From the NCBI GenBank assembly GCA_023435435.1, contig JAEYRW010000014.1, forward strand, positions 1-59,068: a DNA stretch of 59,068 bases, written 5' to 3'. The position numbers were made by a program, and so were the translations under genes. Of this stretch, positions 14,910 through 23,302 are shown piece after piece. The notes beneath the pieces are model-generated. The model saw only the letters and a list, made by a program, of their open reading frames with translations. It ran no database searches and was not told the origin of the DNA. Each line of letters begins with the position of its first letter. Positions within the stretch are counted from its first letter, which is position 1. This stretch comes from Bacillota bacterium (GTDB lineage Bacteria > Bacillota > Clostridia > Christensenellales > Aristaeellaceae).

Positions 14910-15186
14910 ATGAAAAAGGCCCCGGATGGCACCTGGGTCTATGCGGATGAAAGCTTGTATGTCGCCGCATGCCCGGGCGTCGCGCGCGCGGCTCTATGCG
15001 CTGCTCACCGATTTTTCAAAGGCGTTTCGTGTCGTATTGCGCGGGACCGCTGCCCTGCGCACGGTGCGCAGTTATCATCTCTTTCGCTGTATCATCAGAG
15101 ACGGCGCGGAATTCGCCGCGCGCTACGCGGAGGCGAATGGCGCACTGAAAATATGGCTGCGGCGCTTCGGAGGAAACCTCAGTTAG
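14910..15186 (+). pseudogene. Possible frameshifted small gene
   Basis: An ATG at 14910 preceded by AGGAG opens a frame reading MKKAPDGTWVYADESLYVAACPG. After about 23 codons, coding-like sequence seems to continue in a different frame: RLYALLTDFSKAF ... RSYHLFRCIIRDGAEFAAR ... LKIWLRRFGGNLS, ending with TAG at 15184-15186. The second part has the GC-rich third positions of real genes here. Joined, they would make a protein of about 90 residues that I do not recognise. It may be a true frameshift, a sequencing error near 14980, or chance. The end is convergent with, and overlaps by 4 bases, the kinase gene at 15183. Confidence 0.35.
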
Positions 15187-15743
15187 AGAGAAAACGCCTC
15201 CGCGATCTGTCGCGCGGCTTCATCGGGCGGCATGTCCGTGTTGTCGATGCGGATGTAATTGGGGTATGCCACCTCGCCCGGCAGCGAGTTCAGGCGATAG
15301 GTCTCCTCCGTGCGCCTGAAATTGGCCTCCGACCACGCAAGGTCGCGCTTGGTGGGCTTGTTGGCGAGCCTGTTTTCGGTGGAATTGCGCGCGTACCGCA
15401 CATCATAGTTTGCCGCAAGCTCCACATAGCAAATCTCCGCGCCGCGTTCCCGGAACGGCGCGCACATGTTTTCGAGATAAACCCTGTCCTCGGGCTGATC
15501 GAACGCCCACACATAGGTAAAGATCATGCCGTGCAGCTCGCTCTTTGCCACCGCCTCGAAGATTTCCCGACGGAACAGGTGCACGAGCCTTCTGCCCTCC
15601 TCGGTGGCGTAGCTGAAAAAATTTGCCACCAGGTCGATGGTCATGTGGTTGTGAAAGAGCTTCAGCCCTGTCCGTTTGGCCAGCTCCTGTCCCACGGTCA
15701 TCTTGCCCACCGCCAGCGGCCCGAAGATCACAACCAGTTTCAT
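15183..15743 (-). CDS. Small P-loop (AAA/shikimate-kinase-like) NTPase
   Basis: A protein of 186 residues. The Walker A loop is at the N-terminus (VVIFGPLAVGKMTVGQEL, GxxxxGKMT). LKLFHNHMTIDLVANFFSY and the C-terminal YIRIDNTDMPPDEAARQIAEAF are typical of the small AAA-family kinases that accompany metabolic genes in Firmicutes. It is probably a small-molecule or nucleotide-type kinase in the cytoplasm; the substrate is unknown. The start overlaps the stop of the MalY-like gene (ATGA at 15743-15740), so it is the last gene of the operon 19081-15183. Confidence 0.8.
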   Translation of the reverse strand: MKLVVIFGPLAVGKMTVGQELAKRTGLKLFHNHMTIDLVANFFSYATEEGRRLVHLFRREIFEAVAKSELHGMIFTYVWAFDQPEDRVYLENMCAPFRERGAEICYVELAANYDVRYARNSTENRLANKPTKRDLAWSEANFRRTEETYRLNSLPGEVAYPNYIRIDNTDMPPDEAARQIAEAFSL

Positions 15744-16921
15744 ATGCCCTCCCTGTCGAGCGCCTTTTCCAATGTGCCCAGCGCCTTTTCAACGCACCAG
15801 CGGGGCGATGCGACGCACATGCGCGTGAAGCGCGCGGCGCCGTAATTCGAGCCCGGGTCCAGATGAAAATACGCCCTGTGAAACAGAAAGTCCGTGAGCT
15901 CCGCTTCCGTCTCAAATTTTTGACGCCAGTCCATCCACAAAAGGTACGCCCCTTCGCCGCCGTACACGGCTACGTCCGGGAGCCGCCGCGCGAAAAAACC
16001 CCTGATGAGGCGGATGTTTTCCTCCACATAGGCGTTCGCCGCGCGCAGCCAGTCGAGACCTTCGGGAGCATAGGCGGCGCACACGGACTCGTAGACCAGA
16101 GGGTCGATGGAGCCGAAGTGGTCGCGGGTGCGGCGGTCGAGGAAGCGCGCGCGCAGATCGCCGTCCGCAATGAGGATGTTCCCGTGGTTGACGCCTGTAA
16201 AATGGAACGATTTCCCCAGGGATGTCGCCACGATGGCCTTCGCGCCGGGCACGTCGAGGAAGCACGGGCACGAACGCCCGCCGTAGACGTTGTCGGCGAA
16301 AATTTCGTCCGAAAAGATCGTGACATCATGCCTTGCGGCCAGCTCCGCCATGCGCCCGAGTTCGTCCGCTTCCCAAATCCGCCCGATGGGGTTGTGGGGG
16401 TTGCAGATGACGAGGAGCTTGTTTTCCCCGGGACGGAGCGCCTCTTCCAGCGCGGCGAAGTCGATTTCGTATCTGCCGTTTTCGATCCGGAGCGGGCACT
16501 CGGTCGTCTTGCGGTTGAGCCGCGTCGCCGCCTGCCGGAAGCGGTTGTAGACGGGGGAAAGCACCACGATGCCCTCGCCCTCGTCCGTCAGTAGCCGGAT
16601 GGCGGTGGCCGCGGCGCTGATGACGCCCAGGGTGGGCACGATCCATTCCGGATGGATGTCCACGCCCCGGCTGTTTTTCATCCACCAGCATACCGCGTCC
16701 TGATAGTCCCTGTCAAGGATGGTAAAGCCGTAGAGACCGTTTTGTGCCAGCGCGATCACCGCGCGCTCGATGGCGGGCGCGGTTTTGAAGTCCGGCTCCG
16801 CGCCGTCGAAGCTCAGATTGCCCGCCCGGAGAACCGCCGGGTCCGTCACCGCGCGTTTCATGTTCGACGCCTTGCGCCGGACGGGAGTCTCAAAGTCGTA
16901 AACCGTTTCGGTTGACTGCAT
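15740..16921 (-). CDS. MalY/PatB-family PLP-dependent aminotransferase / C-S lyase
   Basis: A protein of 393 residues. The start at 16921 is one base after the upstream stop (TAG-A-ATG) and gives a family-typical N-terminus (STETVYDFETPVRRKASNMKR). It is a fold-type I PLP enzyme with LYGFTILDRDYQDAVCWWM, ICNPHNPIGRIW, IFSDEIFADNVY and the lysine that forms the Schiff base in ATSLGKSFHFTG. MalY/PatB proteins cleave cystathionine or cysteine conjugates, or transaminate amino acids. Here, with ornithine cyclodeaminase and an amidohydrolase, a role in breaking down amino acids released from peptides is likely (inference). Confidence 0.9.
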   Translation of the reverse strand: MQSTETVYDFETPVRRKASNMKRAVTDPAVLRAGNLSFDGAEPDFKTAPAIERAVIALAQNGLYGFTILDRDYQDAVCWWMKNSRGVDIHPEWIVPTLGVISAAATAIRLLTDEGEGIVVLSPVYNRFRQAATRLNRKTTECPLRIENGRYEIDFAALEEALRPGENKLLVICNPHNPIGRIWEADELGRMAELAARHDVTIFSDEIFADNVYGGRSCPCFLDVPGAKAIVATSLGKSFHFTGVNHGNILIADGDLRARFLDRRTRDHFGSIDPLVYESVCAAYAPEGLDWLRAANAYVEENIRLIRGFFARRLPDVAVYGGEGAYLLWMDWRQKFETEAELTDFLFHRAYFHLDPGSNYGAARFTRMCVASPRWCVEKALGTLEKALDREGI

Positions 16922-16922
16922 T

Positions 16923-17861
16923 CTATGCGCCTGCCTCGTACACGTATTTTGCGCTGGCGATGTCTTCGACGGCAAGCCCCAGCGCGTCGAACAGCGTGAT
17001 TTCCCCGTCGCTCGCGCGTCCCGGGATTTTTCCCAGCGCCAGAGCGCCGATGGAGCCGACGATGTGGCTTTCCGCGATGCGCCCCTCGGCCAGGGGCATG
17101 AGGTATTCGCCGCTTTCCCGCTTCATGGCCTCCACCTGGTCGGCGTAGAGACGGGCGGCGGCAACCAGATCGCTTGAAACTTCCCGGGTCGTCGGACTGA
17201 ACGTGCCCACGGCGTTGATGTGCGCGCCGGGCTTTACCATGTCGCGGAACAGAACCGGCTCCTTGCCGGGGGACACGGTGCAGATGATGTCCGCGTCTCG
17301 GACCGCATCCGCAACAGAGGCGCAAACCGTCACCGGGACGCGGTGCTTTTCTTCTGTCTCCGCCTTGAAGCCACGGGCCGCTTCGGGCATGAGGTCATAG
17401 ATGCGGGCCGACGTGATTTCGCGCACGCACCGGATCGCCGCCATGTGGGATCTGGCCTGCGCGCCCGCGCCGATGAAGGCGATGGAGTGGGCGTCCCTGC
17501 GCGCCAGGAGGTCCGTGGCCAGCGCGCTTACCGCGCCGGTTCGGATCTCGGTGATGGTGCCCGCCTCGATCATGCCCGCGAGGGTGGCGTGCACGGCCTC
17601 AAAGAGCATGACATAGCCGATGTGAGAGGGGTAGCCCGTGCCCATGTTGGGCGCGTAGGCGGCGATGACCTTGGCCCCGAAATAATCGCCCACATAGGCG
17701 GGCATGAAGCCGAATTTGGCCGTGTTCGGCATGACGGTGATGAGGCGCGGGGGTTGGGTGTAACGCCCCTCTTCGAGGCCCGTCAGCGCGTCCCGCATGA
17801 GGGGAACGCATTTTTCGGGCGTGAGGATGGCCCGTACCTGTTCCGCTTCGATGATATTCAT
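16923..17861 (-). CDS. Ornithine cyclodeaminase / mu-crystallin family dehydrogenase
   Basis: A protein of 312 residues. The family pattern is clear: PPRLITVMPNTAKFGFMPAYVGDYFGAKVIAAY (substrate region), IEAGTITEIRTGAVSALATDLLAR, the NAD(P)-binding SIAFIGAGAQARSHMAAI, and GAHINAVGTFSPTTREV. Members convert ornithine to proline plus ammonia or reduce ketimines and N-alkyl amino acids. Genes called ornithine cyclodeaminase often turn out to be imine reductases or alanine-type dehydrogenases, so the exact substrate is open. Start and upstream stop share one base (TAATG at 17861). It is the second gene of the amidohydrolase operon. Confidence 0.92.
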   Translation of the reverse strand: MNIIEAEQVRAILTPEKCVPLMRDALTGLEEGRYTQPPRLITVMPNTAKFGFMPAYVGDYFGAKVIAAYAPNMGTGYPSHIGYVMLFEAVHATLAGMIEAGTITEIRTGAVSALATDLLARRDAHSIAFIGAGAQARSHMAAIRCVREITSARIYDLMPEAARGFKAETEEKHRVPVTVCASVADAVRDADIICTVSPGKEPVLFRDMVKPGAHINAVGTFSPTTREVSSDLVAAARLYADQVEAMKRESGEYLMPLAEGRIAESHIVGSIGALALGKIPGRASDGEITLFDALGLAVEDIASAKYVYEAGA

Positions 17862-19081
17862 TATTTGCCTCCGGTGGTGTCCTTCTGTATGGCCCCGCCG
17901 ATGAGTACGAGCCGCACGTTCTTCGCGCGGGCAAGCACCTTGATGTCGTCGAGGGGGTTGCCCGCCACCAATACAGCGTCCGCCAGCTTTCCCTTTTCCA
18001 GTGTGCCGATTCTGTCCGCGCGCTTCATGAGCTTCGCGCCGTTGATCGTTCCTGCCTTGATGGCCTCCATGGGCGTATAGCCGCAGCGCGTCAGGCTGTA
18101 AAACTCCTTGCCGATCTCGGAAAACGGGGTGTTGCGGGAGTTGGAATAGTCCGTGCCCAGCGCCACCATGATGCCGTATTGGTGGGCGAGCTCGAACGAG
18201 CGCATGGAGTGCCCGACAATCCTGCGCGCCTTTTCCATCATGAAATCAGGCAGTCCCAGCATGTCGGGAAGCCCCAGCGCGACGTTGAGGGTGGTCACCA
18301 GCGGCACGCCGTTTTGCCGCATGATCTCGCAGCATTCCTCGTCCAGCATCACGCCGTGTTCCACGCAGCCGATGCCCGCCCGGAGCGCGGCCTTGGTGCC
18401 CTCCGTGCCCGTGCAGTGGGCCGCGACGTAGGTGTTGTGCCGCCTTGCCTCGCCGACGATGACGCGGAGTTCCTCCTCCGAAAATTCCTGGTCGTTGAAG
18501 TCGTCGATGGCCGAGGAGACGCCGCCGGTGGCGCAGATTTTGATGAATTCCGCGCCCTCCCGGAACTGCTCGCGCACCCCGCGCAGGCAGGCCTCCGGGC
18601 CGTCCATGAGGTAGGAGATGAGCGATTTGGCGTTTGATTCCTCGACGGGGATGTTGGGGTCGAAGTCGCAGTGGCCCGAGGAGATGCTGAGCACCTTTCC
18701 GCCCACCATGATGCGCGGGCCCTTGATATTGCCCTTTGCGATGGCGTCCCGAAGGGGCCGCCCGAACGCGGACATGTCCCGCACGCCCGTGAACCCCGCG
18801 TCCACCAGATCGGACAGGTCGCGCACGGCGGTGAGCAGCAGATCGGAGGGCGTATCGCCGCTCTTGTGGACGCTCTCGCCGCCCGTGAGGTGGGCGTGTA
18901 CGTCGATGAAGCCGGGAAGGACGGTGCCGTTCTCAATCTCGAAAATCTCTGCGTTCTCCGGCGCGGCAAAACCGCCCCGCGCGCCCGCGTAGATGATTTC
19001 CTCGCCCTCGACGGCCAGCGCGCCGTCCTCAATGGGCACGTCCGAGACGGAATCGATGAGTCTTGCGTAAATGATCTTCAT
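17861..19081 (-). CDS. Metal-dependent amidohydrolase (prolidase / imidazolonepropionase-like)
   Basis: A protein of 406 residues, with GGGAG about 6 bases before the ATG at 19081. It is an amidohydrolase-superfamily TIM barrel: metal ligands in PGFIDVHAHLTGG (HxH), a probable bridging lysine in EFIKICATGGV, histidines in YVAAHCTG and CVEHGVML, and the catalytic aspartate in ALGTDYSNSR. Near relatives are cytoplasmic Xaa-Pro dipeptidases (Sgx9260-type prolidases) and imidazolonepropionase-like enzymes. With peptidase genes next door, a dipeptidase role is the favoured guess. It is the first gene of the operon 19081-15183 and is divergent from the PucR regulator gene, which suggests direct control by it. 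Confidence 0.88.
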   Translation of the reverse strand: MKIIYARLIDSVSDVPIEDGALAVEGEEIIYAGARGGFAAPENAEIFEIENGTVLPGFIDVHAHLTGGESVHKSGDTPSDLLLTAVRDLSDLVDAGFTGVRDMSAFGRPLRDAIAKGNIKGPRIMVGGKVLSISSGHCDFDPNIPVEESNAKSLISYLMDGPEACLRGVREQFREGAEFIKICATGGVSSAIDDFNDQEFSEEELRVIVGEARRHNTYVAAHCTGTEGTKAALRAGIGCVEHGVMLDEECCEIMRQNGVPLVTTLNVALGLPDMLGLPDFMMEKARRIVGHSMRSFELAHQYGIMVALGTDYSNSRNTPFSEIGKEFYSLTRCGYTPMEAIKAGTINGAKLMKRADRIGTLEKGKLADAVLVAGNPLDDIKVLARAKNVRLVLIGGAIQKDTTGGK

Positions 19082-19102
19082 ATAGAACTCCCTTTCTCCC
19101 GC

Positions 19103-19131
19103 TTGCGTTTGCCCGCGCGGGAAGGTACAAT
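19103..19131 (+). promoter_or_regulatory. Promoter of the PucR-type regulator in the divergent spacer
   Basis: TTGCGT (19103-19108), 17 bases and TACAAT (19126-19131), 26 bases upstream of the start at 19157. The whole divergent spacer is only 75 bases, so a regulator bound here would affect both directions. Confidence 0.5.
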
Positions 19132-19156
19132 ATTGGAAAAGCACATGGAGGCAACC

Positions 19157-20392
19157 ATGACCGAAGTCAAGGATCTGCTCGGCCTTCCTTCGCTGGCCGA
19201 AATGCGTCTGGTGGGCGGCGCGCGGGGCCTCGGGAACGGCGTGACGTGGCCCTACGTCATCCTCTGTCCGCCCATTTCCGACTGGATCAGCGGCGGCGAA
19301 TTTCTCATTTACTACGGCGCGAACCAGTTTGTGGAGAGTGTGGACCTCGCCGGGCTCATCCGTGAAGGGGCCGCCAACCGCGCGGCGGGCATCCTTCTGC
19401 TCGTTGGCGAGCACTTCATCACCGAGGCATCCATCGACGAGGCGCTTGTCGCCTGCGCGGACGAGCTCGCGTTTCCCGTGTTCACAATCACGTCCCGTGC
19501 TTATGTCAATTCCATCACCAAGGACATCATCCACCTGATCCAGAACGGGCGCATGCCCCGGGACGGCTCGGAATTCTGGTATTCCCTGTTTCTCGAGCAG
19601 GCGGACACGGACGATTATGCCACGCTCAACCGCGCGCTGTATCTGGGGTATCTGCCCAACTGCCAGTACCGCGTGTACATCATTAAGTTCATGAACGCGG
19701 ACGACTACTTCCGGCGCATTTTGGGAACCACCAACCACCTGAGCCAGAACCACACGGAGTTTTTCCGCATGCTGGCCATGAAGGTGAACTTCCTGCTCAC
19801 CAACTACACCGACCGAACCTGGCACTTTGGGCTGGGGAGCGAGAACGTGTTCGTGTTCCCTGTGGAGACGCCCGAGCAGGAGGCGTCGGTGGAAAACTTC
19901 CTGCGCGCGTCGGTGGACGATCTCGAATCCCAGTACCCGGGCGCGCGGCTTCTCATCGGGAAGGGGCTGAGGTATCCCACCCTCTCGGGCATCCGCACCT
20001 CGTTCATCCAGGCGCGGCGCTGCCTCATGGCGAACACCCTCGCGCCGGGGATGCGCATGATCTCCTACGCCGACCTGGGCTTTTATCAGCTCCTCTTCGA
20101 GATTCCCGCCGTGGATGCGGCAAACGAATTCGCCAACCGGTACCTGGGCGCGATTCTCGAATACGACGAGGCCCACGGCGCGGAAATTTTTGAGACGCTC
20201 ACCCGGTTCATCGACTGCCGGATGAACAAGCTCAAAACCGCCAAGGAGATGTACCTGCACAGAAACACCCTCCAGTCCCGGCTCGCCAAGGCCGAGGCGC
20301 TTCTGGGGTTCTCGCTGGACGACCCGGCGCGGCTGTTCGACCTCCAGATCGCCATCCACATCCACCGTTTTTACCGGGAAACGCGGTTTTAG
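19157..20392 (+). CDS. PucR/CdaR-type transcriptional regulator
   Basis: A protein of 411 residues. ATG at 19157 is chosen for GGAGG 5-6 bases before it; another ATG at 19145 lacks one. The N-terminal PucR-type sensory region spans about residues 5-130 (TEVKDLLGLPSLAEMRLVGG; NGVTWPYVI; GGEFLIYYG; AAGILLLVG). A middle GGDEF-like/CdaR region follows. The C-terminal helix-turn-helix (AKEMYLHRNTLQSRLAKAEALLG, about residues 372-394) is the PucR C-terminal HTH. Such proteins control purine, amino-acid or sugar-acid catabolism in response to the substrate. It is divergent from the amidohydrolase operon, and its stop codon overlaps the stop of the peptidase operon (20389-20392). It is a likely regulator of one or both. 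Confidence 0.9.
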   Translation: MTEVKDLLGLPSLAEMRLVGGARGLGNGVTWPYVILCPPISDWISGGEFLIYYGANQFVESVDLAGLIREGAANRAAGILLLVGEHFITEASIDEALVACADELAFPVFTITSRAYVNSITKDIIHLIQNGRMPRDGSEFWYSLFLEQADTDDYATLNRALYLGYLPNCQYRVYIIKFMNADDYFRRILGTTNHLSQNHTEFFRMLAMKVNFLLTNYTDRTWHFGLGSENVFVFPVETPEQEASVENFLRASVDDLESQYPGARLLIGKGLRYPTLSGIRTSFIQARRCLMANTLAPGMRMISYADLGFYQLLFEIPAVDAANEFANRYLGAILEYDEAHGAEIFETLTRFIDCRMNKLKTAKEMYLHRNTLQSRLAKAEALLGFSLDDPARLFDLQIAIHIHRFYRETRF

Positions 20393-21780
20393 CTTCCTTC
20401 GATCATTGCGCGCACGTCCGCCAGGAAGGCGGCCTTTCCCTCGGGCGTGGAATAGACCCCGTGGCCGCCCTTGTAATCGCGCATCGTCACCCGGTCGAGG
20501 GGCAGGCCCGCATGGGAAACCGCATGGCGCGCGCCGCCCGCGTGGGTGCAGGCGTCGTAGAGTCCGGAGGCGAAGAGCGCGCGCATGCAGGGGTTCGCCT
20601 TCATGGCGCCGCGCAGACAGCCCAGATGCGTCTTTTTGAACGCCGGGTCTACCGCCTCGGTCTCCATGTTGAACCGGATGTTGACGTTGATGTTGCCCGT
20701 ATAATAGAGCCGGGGCATGTCCACATGGAGTTTTTTCGCCAGAGGACCGTTCATCACCTTGATGGGTACGTTGCCGTCGTCCAGATCACCCGTCGCATCC
20801 GCGGCGGGTTTTTTCAGGCGCGTGTCGTACAAATCAAGCAGGAAATCCGGCACGCAGCGCGTGAGAAATTCCCGGGGAGTTCCAATCTTGAGGCCCGCTT
20901 TGACGAAGTAGTCCGCTGAAACGCCCGTGTAGAACGCCATCCGCTCCGCCACGTCCGCGCGCTCCGCCTCCGGGCAGAAGTCGCCGTCGTAGAGAGCGGG
21001 CAGAAGCCGCGTGCGCGCAAATTCCCACGCCTCCTGCACGAACGCGTCCTGATCGCCCTTTCCGTCCGGGTGGTGGTACCAGTTCGTGGCGGCCATGGCG
21101 GGCATCATGGAGACGGTGGGGTCGTCTTCTTCCATGTCCGTGACAAGCCCGATGAGGACCACGCCCGCCACCGGAAGCCCCAACACCATCCGGCTCTCGG
21201 AATAGGGCGAGCGCCCCAGCTCCGCCAGCACGCGGCAGGCGCGCACGGTGCCGTAGCTTTCACCGCAGAGATATACCGGGCTTTCCCAGCGATCGTGCCG
21301 CCTGAGCCACTCGGTGATGAAAAACGCGGTGGAACGCGCGTCGCCGTCCACACAATCGTACTTCTCCGCCTTGGCGGGGGTAAGAAGCCGCGACCAGCCC
21401 ACGCCCACCGGATCGACGAATACCAGGTCGCAGATGTCCAGAAGGCAGTCTTCGTCCTCCACGAGTCCGAATTTTTTCGCGCCGTTTTCGTCCCGGGCGA
21501 TTTGCCACGGGCCGAAGCATTCCAGATGCAGCTGCGAGGTCGCGGACCCTGGGCCGCCGTTCCAGATAAACAGCACCGGCCTGTTTTCGCCTTCCCCGAG
21601 GTAGGAGACCGAAAAGACGGATGCCTCCGGGGCGCCGTCCGGGGCGTGAAAGACGCAGTCCTCCGCGACGGTTCTGAACCGGCACGGCCCGGCGGCAAGG
21701 CGGATTTGGTGCCTGGACACAAAGCGCGCGGGCGCGAAGGTCTCCGTGGAAAAGGGCTCGGGCAGTTGGTATTTCTTCAT
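20389..21780 (-). CDS. Peptidase S10 (serine carboxypeptidase-like), cytoplasmic, paralogue 1
   Basis: A protein of 463 residues with the S10 landmarks: oxyanion region FIWNGGPGSATSQLHLECFGPW, DICDLVFVDPVGVGWSR, nucleophile in VYLCGESYGTVRA (S175), aspartate in SGLYDACTHAGG (D409) and histidine in YKGGHGVYS (H440). S10 enzymes remove C-terminal residues from peptides. There is no signal peptide, unlike secreted or lysosomal members, so it acts in the cytoplasm. ATG overlaps the upstream stop (ATGA). It is the last gene of the transporter-peptidase operon; its stop overlaps that of the convergent PucR gene. Confidence 0.92.
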   Translation of the reverse strand: MKKYQLPEPFSTETFAPARFVSRHQIRLAAGPCRFRTVAEDCVFHAPDGAPEASVFSVSYLGEGENRPVLFIWNGGPGSATSQLHLECFGPWQIARDENGAKKFGLVEDEDCLLDICDLVFVDPVGVGWSRLLTPAKAEKYDCVDGDARSTAFFITEWLRRHDRWESPVYLCGESYGTVRACRVLAELGRSPYSESRMVLGLPVAGVVLIGLVTDMEEDDPTVSMMPAMAATNWYHHPDGKGDQDAFVQEAWEFARTRLLPALYDGDFCPEAERADVAERMAFYTGVSADYFVKAGLKIGTPREFLTRCVPDFLLDLYDTRLKKPAADATGDLDDGNVPIKVMNGPLAKKLHVDMPRLYYTGNINVNIRFNMETEAVDPAFKKTHLGCLRGAMKANPCMRALFASGLYDACTHAGGARHAVSHAGLPLDRVTMRDYKGGHGVYSTPEGKAAFLADVRAMIEGS

Positions 21781-23168
21781 GGCATTGTCCCTCCGATAAA
21801 GGTCCGGATGTCCTTTGCCAGCGCGTGCCGGGAAGCGTCGTCCGCATACACCGCGTGGCCGGACGGATATTCGAGCATCGTGACGGCCTCGAGCGGCACG
21901 TCCGTGTGGGTCACCCCGAAGCGCGTGTTTTCGACGGTCGCCACCGTGTCGAAACAGCCCGTGGCAAAGAAGAAGCGTAAATTTGGATTCGCCCTGTACG
22001 CCTCCGCGGCGGCCTGAGAGACGGTCATGCCGATTTTGGAATACACGCCGCCCAGCCCTTGCATGTCGATTTCCGCGTCGAAGGGCCAGCCGAAGCTGTC
22101 GGCCTCGTCGAAGGAGGAGGCCCGGTACACCCGGCCCGTGTCGAGGCCCAGCTCGTTTGACAAAAATTCATGGGCGCAGGCGTCCATGCAGGGATCAAAG
22201 CGCGCCAGCATGGCATCGGTCTTTTCGGTGAGCCCGATGGCAAAGCGGGTGTCGAAGCTGCCGAGCCGGAGCCCCCGCTCCGCCAGAAGCATCTCGCGGA
22301 ACTCCGCGCGCACGACCTTGAGGCTGTTTTTAAGATAGTACTCGGCCGGAAGGCCGGTAAAGGCGGCGAGCTTTTCCGCGACGGCCCCTTTTTCGGCTTC
22401 GGACAGAAGTCCGCCCCGATAAAGCGCGGGCACATACTCATTTTCGAGAAAGTTCCGCACCCGGGCGACGAGAGTCTCGAGAGGCGGCTTGTCCGGGTTT
22501 TCGTCGTAGTACCATTTGGTGGCGGCGGCGGGCACGAGATCCTTGAGGGTGCGCGGGATGAGCTCGTCGCCCGTGTAGCCAGGCCCGATGTGGAGGATTC
22601 CGCGCAGATCGAGGTCGCGCAGCCGGTAGGCCAGGAGGCTCGCGCGGGTGGAGCCGAAGCTCTCGCCGCAGATGTAGACGGGCCGGTTCGCGCCGCCGTG
22701 TTTTTCGAGCCACGCGCGGATAAACGCCGCCGCCACGTCCGCGTCCGCGTGGTCGCCGAAGCATTTCTCCGCAAATTTCTCGTCGAACACCCGGCTGTAG
22801 CCCGCGCCCGGCGGGTCGTACAGCACGATGTCCAACAGGTTGACGAGGCAGTCCGGGTTGTCGCGCAGAACATAGGGCGCGCGCGCCGGGGGCATGCCGT
22901 CCTTGTCGCACGCCGCGATGCGCGGGCCGAAAAGGCCGAAGTGCAGCCACGCGCTGGGGGAGCCCGGCCCGCCGTTGAACGCGAACAAGACGGGCCGGTT
23001 TTCTCCCGCCGCCAGATAAGCGACCGAAAAGACCGCGCACATTTTTTCACCGTCCGATTCGAGCACGGTGTCCTCCGCGTGGACGGCATAGGAGAGGCCG
23101 TTTAAATGTCCCGCCGCCACGCGGGCGTAGCCCGCGCCCCACCAAGGCTGTGTGTAACAAAGTGCCAT
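21777..23168 (-). CDS. Peptidase S10 (serine carboxypeptidase-like), paralogue 2
   Basis: A protein of 463 residues. The start at 23168 has GAGG 8 bases upstream. Triad candidates are S170 in VYICGESFGSTRA, D407 in TGCFDTVATVENTR and H438 in YPSGHAVYA; the oxyanion segment is LFAFNGGPGSPSAWLHFGLFGP. It is the same length as paralogue 1 but clearly diverged, which suggests different residue preference. There is no signal peptide. The ribosome site seems to be made from the decayed 3' tail of another gene (see 23174-23240). Confidence 0.92.
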   Translation of the reverse strand: MALCYTQPWWGAGYARVAAGHLNGLSYAVHAEDTVLESDGEKMCAVFSVAYLAAGENRPVLFAFNGGPGSPSAWLHFGLFGPRIAACDKDGMPPARAPYVLRDNPDCLVNLLDIVLYDPPGAGYSRVFDEKFAEKCFGDHADADVAAAFIRAWLEKHGGANRPVYICGESFGSTRASLLAYRLRDLDLRGILHIGPGYTGDELIPRTLKDLVPAAATKWYYDENPDKPPLETLVARVRNFLENEYVPALYRGGLLSEAEKGAVAEKLAAFTGLPAEYYLKNSLKVVRAEFREMLLAERGLRLGSFDTRFAIGLTEKTDAMLARFDPCMDACAHEFLSNELGLDTGRVYRASSFDEADSFGWPFDAEIDMQGLGGVYSKIGMTVSQAAAEAYRANPNLRFFFATGCFDTVATVENTRFGVTHTDVPLEAVTMLEYPSGHAVYADDASRHALAKDIRTFIGGTMP

Positions 23169-23173
23169 GCGTT

Positions 23174-23240
23174 TTACCTCAATGTGATTTCCGCGGACGC
23201 GCCGCAAAAGGATGGTGCCGACCGGATTTTCGCATCGCCG
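23174..23240 (-). pseudogene. Remnant 3' end of a second M14-like gene
   Basis: On the minus strand the bases just upstream of the S10 start can be read as ...KIRSAPSFCGASAEITLR-stop. This parallels the C-terminus of the preceding M14 gene (...KSVRAGVASAEVTLV-stop), with GCGTCCGCGGA and TCACATTG shared at the DNA level. It looks like what is left of a duplicated gene after deletion. Confidence 0.5.
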
Positions 23241-23302
23241 TCGGCGTTGCCCGTGTTTGCCGCCGCGCGGGCACAAGCAGCGCCCTGCCGGGATCGGCTT
23301 GC

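Noticed and set aside
19082..20365. Extended minus-strand frame upstream of the amidohydrolase
   Set aside because: It lies opposite the PucR gene, has no motif, and the amidohydrolase has a good ribosome site at 19081.
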